Source of the DNA: Megamerina dolium
Taxonomy: Eukaryota > Arthropoda > Insecta > Diptera > Megamerinidae
Direction of reading: 5' to 3'
DNA: 64,000 bases
NCBI GenBank assembly: GCA_963854835.1
Contig: OY978525.1
Location: forward strand, 98,535,388 to 98,599,387
Part shown: in pieces, positions 34,901 to 46,460 of the stretch
Layout of the letters: each line of letters opens with the position of its first letter
Position numbering within the stretch: position 1 is the stretch's first letter
The notes under the pieces: model-generated
Told to the model about the DNA's origin: nothing
The model's database searches: none
Seen by the model: the letters and a program-made list of their open reading frames with translations, nothing else
Translations under genes and position numbers: made by a program

Positions 34901-36115
34901 TAAATTTGGTTGTCCTACGCTAAATGGTTTGTAAGTTATGGAGCTTAAAAGTTTTAGTTTAATTCCCTCGACTTTGTATGGGAGACCCACGAAGGAGTAG
35001 GCGCGGCACACTGATTTTCTGCCAGATTATTTCCGACTACGATATTAATCTAAGTGTCAATTATGGTTATTTTAGGCAGGAGATTGACGAATTTACAGCT
35101 GTTTAAATTTAAAAGAATTTCAGTCATTTTGCATGGGGGCTGCAATGAACAGTGGGCATGGCGCTCCCATTTCCTATGAGCCTAGTTGCTCGTACAATAC
35201 TTATCCATACCTTAAATTTGGTTGTCCTACGCTAAATGGTTTGTAAGTTATGGAGCTTAAAAGTTTTAGTTTAATTACCTCGACTTTGTATGGGAGACCT
35301 ATGAAGGAGTGGGCGTGGCACACTGATTTTCTGCCAGATTATTTCCGACTATGATATTAATTTAAGTGTCAATTATGGTTATTCTAGACAGAAGATTGCC
35401 GAAGTTACAGCTGTTTCAATTTAAAATTTGTATGGGGGCTACGATAAACAATGGGCGTGGTGCGCCCATTTCCTGTGAGCCCAATTGCTCGTACAATACT
35501 AATCCATACCTAAAATCTCGTTGTCCTAGGCTAAATGGTTTGTAAGTTATGGAGCTTAAAATTTTAGTTTAATTCCCTTGACTTTGTATGGGAGACTCAT
35601 GAAGGAGTGGGCGTGGCACACTGATTTTCTGCCAGATTTTTGCCGACTACGATATTAATTTAAGTGTCAATTATGGTTATTCTAGACAGAAGATTGCCGA
35701 AGTTACAGCTGTTTCAATTTAAAATTTGTATGGGAGCTACGATAAACAGTGGGCGTGGTGCGCCGATTTCTTGTGAGCCTAGTTACTCGTACAATACTAA
35801 TCCACACCTTAAATCTCGTTATTCTACGCTGAATAGTTTGCAAGTTATAACCGGTAACATTTTTTTAGTTTCCGCAACTTTGTATGGCAGACCCAAAAAG
35901 GAGTGGGCGTGGCACACTGATTTTCTGCCGTGTCATTTCTCACTGCCATGTTAATCTCAGTGTCAATTATGGTTATTCTGGATAGAAGATTGTAGAAGTT
36001 ACAGCTGTTTCAATTTAAAAGAAGTACAGACACTTTGTATGAGAGCTACGCTAAGAAGTAGGCGTGGCTCAACCACTTTTGGCGAGGTTATATAGTAGTA
36101 TAGAGTAAGTCTATG
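34901..36115 (+). repeat. Tandem array of ~300-bp units, each made of two ~150-bp halves
   Basis: Units begin TAAATTTGGTTGTCCTACG or its variants at 34901, 35213, 35511 and 35810 (periods 312, 298 and 299 bp). Inside each unit TTTGTATGGGAGACC...GTGGGCGTGGCACACTG is followed ~154 bp later by a diverged sister, TTTGTATGGGGGCTACG...GTGGGCGTGGTGCGCCCA. The same halves are plain ~150-bp units in the copy at 9540. Confidence 0.85.
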
Positions 36116-36346
36116 TGCCAAATATTGTTGTCCCAAGTCGTATATTGTGAGAGTTATAGCAAGTTAAAGATTTTGAAAATTTCGAGGTTAGTCGCTTTGA
36201 ATGCTTGGTGTGGGCGTGGTTATTGACCGATCATGCCCAATATCAATCCCCTCCGTACCCTTGGATCATAGATTACTTATGCCAAATTTCATCGAAATAG
36301 CTCAATATTTACTCAAGTTATCGTGCGAACCAGCCAGGTGACAGAC

Positions 36347-36378
36347 AGACGGACGGACGGACGGACGGACGGACGGAC
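36347..36378 (+). repeat. (GGAC)n microsatellite within the DINE 3' section
   Basis: About eight GGAC repeats follow CAGACAGAC. The copy at 9540 has only GGATGGACGGACG here, so the repeat number varies between copies. Confidence 0.9.
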
Positions 36379-36513
36379 ATCGTTAAATCGAAAATTTAAT
36401 CGACGCTGATCACGAATATATATCCATGTCTATATCTCCGGAGATTCCTTCAAGTGGACACAAACATCTGACCGAAATGAATATACCATGCATATTGCAT
36501 TATGCAGGGTATA

Positions 36514-38698
36514 AAAATGGTTCTTTAGCGTACAAACTATATTTTCTCAAAAAATAAATTTAAAATCATTCCCAACCCAGCAAACCAAAATGTGAGCACT
36601 CAGGAAAAGGATTAATACTAGTGTGAAACAAATGAGCGTTTTCAAAACCCTCCTAAAATGATTCTTAAATGAGACTAAGGACTGCTTAGTGAGATAACTC
36701 TTAAAAGACTTAAAAGTAAGAGCGTTTTAGGAGCATTCTGAACAATTGGAAAATGCTAATTTTTAAGCGAGATTATGGAGGCATAACGACGATTTAACTC
36801 TGCTTATTCTTTGACAGAATTAGTTGGCCGCAAGTTGTGATTCGTTCTTTTTATGACTCAGAACAGACTCCTAACAATTTTTATTTAATGAGTTTTACCG
36901 AGCATATTAGTATTTCTAAGAGGTAGTTATAAGTTTCAATTTTAAACATAACAAGCGCGAATGCGAGTACGCAAATATGCAATATATACGCAATTGAAGT
37001 AATTTTGTACTTTTGAACCACTTTTGTTAAAGAGTGCGCTGAAGTTTACTGTTAGAGCACACTTTACAATTATGTTTTCAGTTGACTAATATATAAATAT
37101 ATAGTCAAATAATTTTTCAATACAACAAAATTTTTCCATTCCCAATAAAATCGCTATCATAACAGTTACGGAAGCATTACCATATAATTGAATAACTTAA
37201 TAAATAATAATTGAAGTTAGTTTAGTTAGCGATGAATTATTAGAGATAATTTCAAATATAGCAAAACTTGGTGTCATTATATTTATAATTATTTCTTTTC
37301 ATATAGAAATTTTCATAGCAAATTCAAAAAGTTTACGAAAAACTTTTCACACTACATCCAACACGAAGTGGTTTAAGATCGCCAAGAAGTGTGAATGTTT
37401 CGAAAAAGGAGTTAGGAAGTGTATTTTCTGACTTTTATGGACTGCTGGGGATAAACTTATTTAGGAGTATTTTGCTCATATTTGAGCTCAAAAAAGAGTG
37501 TATAAGAGTGTTATTTCCTTCCTGGGTGGAATGTCTTCTGTCTGATTGTCTAATTCCTGATTGATTGTCTTTTTCCTAATTATGGGTCAAAAGGCTCCAA
37601 AAATGAATTATAAATATGGATCATAGAAGACTCATGAATTGGATGACATTCTGGATGAATTTATGCATTTTTATGACTCGTTTATTAATCATAAATTTAT
37701 TCAAGTTTTACTTGATGTAATTTTTGAGTGTTTTCTGAATAATTAATTTTATAATTAGAACCTTATTTTTGCAAATTCTTATCAATTACTTTCTAATCAT
37801 TTTGTAAATATATGAATGCAATCTTCTAGCTCTGATAAAAAAATTGAATATGTAATATGTACATATAAAAAAAAAAATTTTTAAGTGAACGCTCAAAAAA
37901 CGTTTAGAAATAAGAACATAATATTGTATAAGCGTTTATTCTCAAACAATTTAAATATCACATAATTATGAACCTTTTTAGAGTAATATTTCTGAGTGCT
38001 CAGAATCTGGTTTATTGGGTTATTGCAATAAGTATATTGATAACTGTGATGGTGTACATACATATTTATTCCGACTTGTTTCAAAAGGTTTCTAGTCTAC
38101 ATAATTTTTACTCAATCTGTCTTTTTCAATTACATAAAAAAAAAACCACACATATACACAATCAAAAAAAAAAAAAAAGAATTGATTAAAGTTTATGGAG
38201 GTGAATGTCTCAACTTGGAGATCATCATCATCATGATACCATGAATACATACATTATACATCATGTATGTACGTATATTTATCTAACTTCCTTGTTTAGC
38301 CGGTATTTTTAATATGTATATTTATGTATGAGAGATATTTTTATACTTCTCTTATTTAATTTAAAAGTACTCAACAAATAAAAAAAAAAAAATTAGTCAA
38401 TAAATTTTTGTTTAAAATCAATCAGTTGAACAATTAACAATAGATGCACTTATTATTTTTTTTTTTTCTTCTAATATTATATACATACATTTATTAATAT
38501 CATGCATCAAGGTGTGGGAATCCCTGATTGACCTTTAAAATGGTTAATAAATTTATGCATTCATATTATATAAAAAGAAATTAATTAAAAAAATAAAAAT
38601 TCCACGTGCTTCTCACACACAAACGTTAGATAAATACATTTTTAATACTACATTCACATAACGATAATTTAAATATGAGCACATATATATATATTGTA

Positions 38699-38731
<33 letters not shown>

Positions 38732-39639
38732 GATAGAAAGGGAGAGCTGAGAGCCGAGAGTGCTATAAAAAAGTAACAATATGCTTTTGGTCACGTACAT
38801 AAACATGATGGAACAGCTTAGAAAATGCTGATCGTACAGTGATCATGACGTGGTCACTAAAGCAAGAGATATCATTTAAATAATTTTTTTTTGAAATTGC
38901 CTCATAATACACAAACAACTAGCATATTGATCATACTTGGTTAACCCACGCAATTTTGTTCACATGCTGTTCTCTATTCAATAAAAATATGAATGAGGCA
39001 ATTCACAGTGCGCTGTTGCGTTTTGTTCGTTCGTTTTAATTTCTACACATTTGTTTATGACTTTCTAGTTTTCATTTTTTTTGTTTTGTTTACTTTTTCT
39101 TATTGCTTATTCATAACAACAAGATTTAAATGATGTAAACGAGAACGAGAAAAACGCCAAATCAAAATGAGAATAGATAATGTCATATATGAATAGATGT
39201 ACACTTATCGTATGTCCCAAAACGGTCGATAATATCAGCTTCTTTCGTTTTTTTTTCTGTGCTTGTTTGCAGAAAAAATGTACTATTCCAAGACGGAAAA
39301 CAAGACTTTGACGATGTAAACATGCTACCAGCGTTATTTTCATTCTTTTGTTCATTTTCCTACGCAGTCTCTTTAATCGAAAAATTATAACGGTGGAACT
39401 AATTATTTATATTCTTCCGCAATTAAATATATTTTATATTCTATACATATAATTTATTTCTATAACTTTTACCCTCTACGGCCACCAGAATAAATGCTAT
39501 ACGGTGTTGAGAAATGAATAGTGAGAAAAAGAAGAAAGTGAACACATGTATTTCAAACTTTTTTGCAATAGATTCAACCCTGCTTTACTTCAAATAAAAC
39601 GTTTTTGATTATATTAATCGTAATAAATTATAAGTTTCA
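36514..39639. other. Gene-free AT-rich stretch; possible CCCAG-ended insertion
   Basis: AACCCAGCAAACC near 36575 and the inverted CCTTCCTGGGTGG near 37518 could be ends of a ~950-bp DNA element. The match is short and imperfect, and no transposase frame is seen. A (GA)n tract lies at 38699-38740. Otherwise nothing was identified. Confidence 0.35.
38699..38740. repeat. (AG)n microsatellite
   Basis: About 20 AG repeats with two interruptions, a possible GAGA-factor target but with no nearby gene. Confidence 0.9.
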
Positions 39640-40175
39640 GTATACGTTTTTCCATACAAAGTCGCCATATCGCCATAACTTACGAACTATTCAGCGTAGG
39701 ACAATCATATTTAAAGTGTCGATTAGTATTACGTAGATGATTAAATTAACAAGAAAGAACCAAGCCACAACCAATCTTTTATATAGCTCCCATATAAAGC
39801 CTCGGAATTGGCTTTATGTTTAAACCGCCTTAACTTCAGCAGTTTTCATGGAAATACAACCATTTTTAGCAGGAAGTTTAATATTGTCGTTTGCAATAAA
39901 CTTTCCAGAAACCAGCGAACCACGCCTTCTACTTAATGTAGCTTAAACTTTAAAAGACCAATTTCTTATAAAATACTTCGGCTAAGACAATCATATTTTA
40001 GGTGTAGATTAGTATTATAGGCAAAAATTATTCCTAAAAAAATTGAAGAATCTCGCCTATTTCCTAATGTAGCTACCATACAAAGTAGTGGAAATAAAAA
40101 ATGATAGATATGCGAGCCAACTTTTTATATAGTCATATTCGCATGTGCAGGGTATAATTTGGTCGGTATATAAGG
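39640..40175 (-). mobile_element. DINE-1-like element, 5' part, reverse orientation
   Basis: Reverse complements of the same modules: CCATACAAAGTCGCCATAT, GAACTATTCAGCGTAGGACA, AACCACGCCTTCTACTTAAT and TACCATACAAAGTAGTGG. The right end reads GCAGGGTATAATTTGGTCGG (40149-40168), the inverted form of the 5' terminus at 34585. The element therefore points left and is cut off near 39640 after roughly three half-units. Confidence 0.75.
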
Positions 40176-43100
40176 TCATTTTTTAGTTTGTCATCCGATG
40201 ATAAAAGAGAAAAGGAAATATGAATATTCATACCTGAAAGGTGTTCAATCTCATATATTTTTTAAAACAAAATCGTTTTTTTTTATAGACACTCTCTGTA
40301 AATATCTGCGGTTATGCTCAAGCAACCCCACTATTGTTTGAAGCATAGTAGGTTTGTATCGTTCGTTGGTAAAAATACTTGATGTGAATGATGAACATCC
40401 ATATTTATATTATTTGCTTCTTTTGTTTATTATTTATTTCTGAATTTGAAAATTCATTAGTTTGACAGTAAACATTGATGGTGAAATAACAGGCCATCAC
40501 CAGTGAAAGCATTGAAAAAAGAAAGAGTGAAAGAGAGAGAGACCGATATGGAGAAAGGGAGAGCGAGATAGAGAGTAAACAAAGAAAATTGACATTAAAA
40601 TATTGAATATGTATAATATAGTAATGAAAAATGTTAATAATAAATTTAGTACTAATTATTTTGATATTATATTATATTGAGCTTTTGTTCATGTGGTGTG
40701 TGGGAAAAGCTTTTTTTGTTTACTGAATATATCATTAATTATTCTTGTGATGTATAAACAACAATATTATAATACTCTCAACAATAAAAATACAATTACA
40801 TACATAACATACTTGTATAATAGAATTCTATTGAAATATTTGTAATAAAATAATTAGTAATAATACTCAAAAAAAAAAAAATGATGAATTTGTATTGCTG
40901 CTGTACATATTAAAAGTGCAAAATTCAAAAACCGTGATAAAAAAACAAACAAACAAAATTTAAATTAATTCATACAAATTTTTTTTTTCAATTTCGCCGA
41001 GATGATCTCTACGTTGGCTTTCAGTTAAATGATGGATATTTAACAATTTTTTTTATCGAACCACTCTAATATATATTTCTTATTCTATATTTTAAGTAAA
41101 TTCACTAATGATAACGATACACTGTTACAAAATTATTATACGTTTACATATGCCTTTCATTGCAATCGCTGAATGAGTGGAGAATATTATTATTTTATAG
41201 TATTTGTTAACATTATTATTATTATTATTATTTTTGTAGTGGACAAAAGTGGCATGAGTGAGCCTAATTGTTAAATTATATACAAATAATAATGATGATA
41301 TAAGATTTTAGTCACAATATTTCCGTATATTTCCGTATATTCTGTTCATTAGTCACTCACACGCAATGACTGTTATAGTCGACCCAATTATTGTAATATA
41401 TATATATATATTTTTTCATCTAAGATAGTTAATTTACTGGTTACATTTTTGGTTATATTTTTTTAATTTGTGTTAAAAATAAATTTCTGATTTCTTATGC
41501 TTAACGATCGTATATGATTTATTGTACTTTAGATAGTTAGCGCCCAAATTTGTTTTGCATAGTTTAAAATAACCTTGAAAATCATAGTGGTGTAAAACAA
41601 AGAAATATTTTTGTAAAATAATAATTTCCTGACGGTGGTCATATCATATATTATATAGTGAATTAGAATTCCCCACATGCTATTAAAAATTTGCCAAACG
41701 ACCAGAACAAGTTGTTCTAGTTTTGGTTTTGGCGGAAAATTAATTCTAATACATATTAAATCATTAAATAGGGTTAATTTATATTCAAAGGAACAACATC
41801 TGGTTATATTGTATACGAATAGTATACGAATATTGCAAATTAAAATTATAATATTTATATTACAAATTGAGTTGATTTTTTTTTTTAGGAATGTAAGCAG
41901 TAAAAGGACGAACATAATACTGTAAAATTAAGTTAATCTTCATAATAACTAATTTATCTGCCGACAAAATTATTTTTTCAATTCTACATGTATCGATTGT
42001 TTACTATCTTTACGTAAGTAATTATGATTGTCATTCGAATTTCAGTAGAAAAATGAAAGTTATTTCCATTATTGATGATGTCAATTTTAGACCATATAGT
42101 ACATATGTACATGTAAATACAATACCAATTTTGCAATTGATAAATTTAGAGAGAAATTGTGTAGAATATGAACATATAAAAAATAAAAAACAAAAAAATT
42201 AGCAAACAAATAAATGAATTAGTGTAGTATTTATACTATGTGTGCAACCATTAATTACTCGTATGTGATTATTTATACAATATTTCCAAATGCACAAAAA
42301 TACAACGTAAATATATAAATAGATATACATATATAGTTTACATAAGAACAATATGTGTATGTATTATATTTCCATAACAGTAAAAAGCTTAAAACACATT
42401 TTTAATTTAGCCTAAAAATATACTACACATTTTTCTTGAATTTATTTTCATATAATCTATTCTCTATGCATGCATGCTTTGAGTTTCAGAGAGAAGAATA
42501 TCGAAACCAGTTTTGATTCTCTATTTCATAATAATACAATAATTAACTATATAAGTATGTGAATTAGTTAGTGGTGATTTATTAAGCGCTTTTAGCATAT
42601 TCAAAAATATACTTTTTGTGATACATGAATAATGCTAATTTTAGTCGCATTTTTTAGAGATCTTGTTTATTTACATATTTATGTATGTATAATATAAAAC
42701 CTAGTGTTGATATATCATCGTATTAAGTGAAAACGGCCATAAGCGGTTGTTTTTCTTTTAACAATTGTTATTTAAAATTATTGAAAATTTTAAATAAAAA
42801 GATACATATTTTATATGTACAATATATTACCTTCAATACATAGTATTTATGGTACATATATTTTGAAGAACTAGGCTCGAGTATTGTTCTATTAACTTTT
42901 TAACAGCATAATTTCGAATGCTGGATTTCTTATAATATCAACATGTCAGTAGTTTGTCACTGGCTTCTGAATAACATCTGGAAGCTACTGTTTGCCCATT
43001 TACTCTGCAGTAACATGGTATTCTGTCGAATTCGTCGTATTGTGCATACGTAAATATGTTTAATTTTTTTTACACTTATTTTGATACGCCAAAACAATTT

Positions 43101-43615
43101 ATATTGCTATAACATAAAATTTATATATATTTATTTGCATTTATATTATAAGCATCAATATTATTTGTTGAAAAATGATTACTAAATAAATTACGCACTA
43201 TAAAATTTGCATTCTTGTTCTTACTTATGTATGTATTTGTGTATGCTTATTTTTGACATGTTTCTATTTATGTCATTTTCTTATTTGAATTTAGAAAGCC
43301 AAAATAAGCGCCTGATAAAAAGAAAATATGCCATTAGATGGTGGGTGTCAAAGTTCATGGTTGTATGCTATCAATAAATAATATAAATATATTAATGTTT
43401 TTTTTTATTGTATTTATGAATTATTATGTACTGTACAACAACATTGTGATACAATTGGTCCATAAATACTACTCTATGGTTTAATCCAATTAGACTACAT
43501 ATTTGCCTCTTGGAATGAAATATTGAATATCTAACGTATTGCAATGACTAAGAGCATTTGGAGAGGAGCCATATAATATCTGCCATGTATTTTCTCTTAA
43601 ATATTACACACTTTT
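40176..43615. other. Gene-free AT-rich stretch, probably intronic
   Basis: No supported coding sequence. An (ATT)n tract lies at 41212-41232 and short GA-rich runs at 40520-40575. Confidence 0.5.
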
Positions 43616-43647
43616 TATACCCTGCATAATGCAATATGCATGGTATA
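43616..43647 (-). mobile_element. Solo DINE 3' terminal hairpin
   Basis: The 32 bases are the exact reverse complement of the terminal hairpin at 36482-36513 (32 of 32). No other DINE section is recognisable next to it. Confidence 0.7.
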
Positions 43648-45213
43648 TTTTTTACTCAAATTTGTTATTAGCTATGGAAAAATGTGGAACAGTACATGTA
43701 CTAGTGTTTCAAGTAGTCACATTTTAAATGGGGTACCTTTGTATGCATTTATGTATTTTGTTGTGTGATATAGTAGATGATATTATGAATTTAATGGTAA
43801 AACACAAAAACAAAACAAAAAGAAAAAGAAAGAATCAATCAATGTCCTACCAGCACCACTACCGCTCAACCGCCGACTATAATGCCGGCTATCATCGGCT
43901 GCAATTATATGTTATGCTATGCTATCAATAGTCAAAAATATACATATGTACATATATGTGCGATTTTAAAAATAATTAGAATAACAAAATATCAACAAAA
44001 GTAACAGCTAATATGTTATTAACATATGTATGTACCATACATGAAATATTTATCAAGTTTATATATTTATTATTTATTTATATAGCTATATAGGTGGTAC
44101 TCGTGCATATGCATGAATGTGATTATGTTTATCGTAGAACATGTTCGTATGTGTATGTTGACCTCTTCAGAGATTCGTAATTGAAAAAAAAATCCAATAA
44201 ATCAAATACTATATGTACATTCCGACTTGAGCGCCACTAAATAGCTATATTGCTTGTCGTCATTTTGTCATAATGATGATGGTTGTTTGTTGCTATTTTT
44301 TGTGGTTTTTTGTTATACGTTTTTTTTCGATGGTTGCTATGTTTTATTTTGTAAATGATTATTTGTGCTACTGTTGCTATATATTTATTATCAGCTACTT
44401 CTGTTTACTGCCAACGTACAATACAATGTATGTACGTATGTATACAATTAACAAGTGCTATCACTAACGCCCAATGTCCATATCACTTGTCTATCGCTTA
44501 TGAATGCTATGACCTGTATTATTAATGGTTCATAAATAACAATAAAATGCTACAATGTTTGCATGGGCACGACATTTTTGAGATGTGCAAATTTTTTTCA
44601 AGTTATTCATACATTTATATGCAATTCATATAAATTTCCAAATATGGTATTATAAGTTATAATAATGCAAATTCTCCCAAATCAATTTGGCTGAACCGGC
44701 TTTCGACGATTTTTCTAAACATCGAAAATACAATTACATTTCTATTGGAAGAAATTTTTTCAAATAATTAATTAAATTTTGTTTTAAATTTCTACACTCT
44801 TCTAATAAGTCTACACTCTTATCCCAGGGATGTTTTTTAACGTGTTCAAATAAAGCGTTGGAAATGCGTTTTCATGTCTAAATTTTATTTGAATATAAGA
44901 CATATTCGTAGCCTCTGTTACCTCATTAACTTTAATTCTATAGTTGCACAGCACCATTTGGTAAATTTTAGCTATGTTAACTTGAGTGAATGCGATTTTT
45001 TGACGTCCCGCACGGTCACCGTAGCCCAAAATGATACCTCCTCGTTTTGAGTTACCCGACATTTAAAAATGTTAAATATTGGCGTACGGGGACTCTGTAC
45101 ACAGCGTTTAACTTGTCTTTGATTTGAGTAGGCGTATTGTCCTTTATATTAAAGTCGGACGAGAGCTGAAATTAGATATGTGACAGACGTTTGCAGTCAA
45201 TATAGTCAATACA
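43648..45213. other. Gene-free stretch
   Basis: The reverse frame 44811-45062 (83 codons, starting MSGNSKRGG) is less AT-biased than its surroundings, with upstream sequence that also reads in part. I do not recognise it, and it may be a transposon remnant. Nothing else was seen. Confidence 0.35.
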
Positions 45214-46128
45214 TTGGGTATGTGAATTAGTAACCGGCCTTTATTAGTGCTCAAAAATAATTTATTTTTAAGAATTCTGCAAAAAAAAACATGTCATTCA
45301 AAATATTGTTCATCTGAAACAATGACATTTCCTCATCTTACTGACAGTTTATGAATTTCATGCCAAAAGAATCGAGCCAATTTTTGATTCCGGTGACTAA
45401 AGTGAAGTGTATTCCATTAAGAGCGTTCTGCATGGACCGGAACAAGTGATAATCTGAAGGCGCCAGTTCTGGGCTATGAGGCGAGTGGAGTAAAACCTCC
45501 CATCCGCTATCAGCAAGATAGTTTTTGACCGGAATACCAATGTGTGGCCGTGCGTTGTCATGGTGAAAAATTACCCACTCGTGTCTGGTCGCATATTCCG
45601 GCCGTTTCTCGATCATTGCTCTCTTCAACTGCATCAATAGTGTCGGTACAGCTCTCCCGTAATGGTTCGACTAGTTATTATTCAAGTAATGTCTCCAAAT
45701 CCTTGTCTTCAAACTTTTTCAGCTGTCCAGAGGGTTATTTGTCTTTGATATCAAAATCATCGTTTTTGAAGCGCATAAACCACTCCTTACACTGTGTATT
45801 TCATAGAGAATTGTCGCCATATAATTCCACAAACATACGATGACTTTCAGCCGCACTTTTCTTTGCAAAAAAGTAATTTAAGAAAACTTCCCGAAAATGT
45901 TGGTTTTTCGCCAATTCTTAAAATTTTCCAGAATGAAAAAAAAAAAAATTTGATGCGCACAACCAAATTGAAAGCTTTTGACAGAAAAAATGACATTTCG
46001 TAGAATGATGTACGTGCTTTTGACAGCTTTTGACAGAAAAAATGACATTTCGAACAATGATATACGATATCGTGCTTACGCGTTGTGCCATGTTACGTAA
46101 AAGGCCGGTTACTAATTCACACATCCAA
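45214..46128 (-). mobile_element. Internally deleted mariner element with both terminal inverted repeats
   Basis: The ends TTGGGTATGTGAATTAGTAA and its inverted partner ACTAATTCACACATCCAA are near-perfect for about 28 bp through ACCGGCCTTT. The right end is followed by TA; the left flank is CA, probably a mutated TA. The reverse strand carries the N-terminal motif KAAESHRMFVELYGD, WFMRFKNDDFDIKDK and LKKFEDKDLETLLE. It then jumps straight to the catalytic C-terminal part MMQLKRAMIEKRPEYA, HHDNARPHIGIP and HSPELAPSDYHLFRSMQNAL. The piece between, with the first catalytic Asp, is deleted. Length is 915 bp, against about 1.3 kb for intact mariners. The second (HDNARPH) and third (APSDYH) catalytic Asp are kept. 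Confidence 0.85.
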
Positions 46129-46143
46129 TAGTTTAAGTGATAT

Positions 46144-46460
46144 TTAATATTTTTCTTTGTAGTATCTATAGGTGCTCTTACTGGATATGTCCATGCTAGA
46201 GAGATGCTTCTTTATTTTACAATATCCTGTGAGGAAGCCAAATATTTTTAAGTTCCAAGTTCTTCGATATGCCATCTTTGGTTTTGTTTTAATGCATAGT
46301 AAAGCGAAGAATGGTTTAGGCCCAACGAATTCATTGGAGATGACTTTTATAAAGTCTGTTATGAATTCTTGAGCTGGACTAGTAGTTGTGAATAATCTCC
46401 GACAATTTTCGGGGATATTTAGGCAAGCAGCTCTGATATCCAAGAATATAAACATTTCCT
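46144..46460 (-). pseudogene. LINE ORF2 C-terminal fragment
   Basis: A 103-codon reverse-strand frame contains TSPAQEFITDFIK, RRTWNLKIFGFLTGYCKIKK and HLSSMDISSKSTYRYYKEKY. The order matches the post-RNase H end of R1/LOA/I-group LINEs (family pattern LLTGHCxLxxHLxxMG...CRxCxEExE), with the cysteines replaced by tyrosines. It lies directly beside the mariner element at 46128. The assignment rests on motif likeness only. Confidence 0.5.

Larger units (their letters stand above)
34585..36513 (+). mobile_element. DINE-1-like (Helitron-related) element, most complete copy
   Basis: The 5' end reads CCGACCAAATTATACCCTGC and the 3' end is the hairpin TATACCATGCAT...ATGCAGGGTATA (36482-36513), so TATACCCTGCAT appears inverted at the two ends. 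Between them are a 5' section (34605-34900), four long tandem units (34901 to about 36115), and a 3' section with CAAGTTAAAGATTTT, a GGAC repeat, ATCGTTAAATCG, CGCTGATCACGAATATATAT and AAACATCTGACCGAAATGA. Subterminal inverted ends, central tandem repeats and a 3' hairpin fit the DINE-1/INE-1 class, non-autonomous Helitron-related elements. No protein-coding capacity is visible. Confidence 0.8.

Noticed and set aside
34901..36115. CRISPR-like or satellite array
   Set aside because: Regular spacing is explained by ~300-bp tandem units of a DINE element; there are no short repeats with unique spacers, and the DNA is eukaryotic.
36575..37530. Possible transposon with CCCAG ends
   Set aside because: The inverted match is only about 7-9 bases with mismatches and there is no duplication or transposase, so it is mentioned only as a weak possibility.
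41529..41915. 128-codon reverse frame
   Set aside because: Ile/Phe/Leu-rich translation of AT-rich DNA with no motif or conserved-looking block.
44811..45062. 83-codon reverse frame starting MSGNSKRGG
   Set aside because: Less AT-biased than its surroundings, but I recognise no family and the upstream frame breaks up. Left as unassigned.
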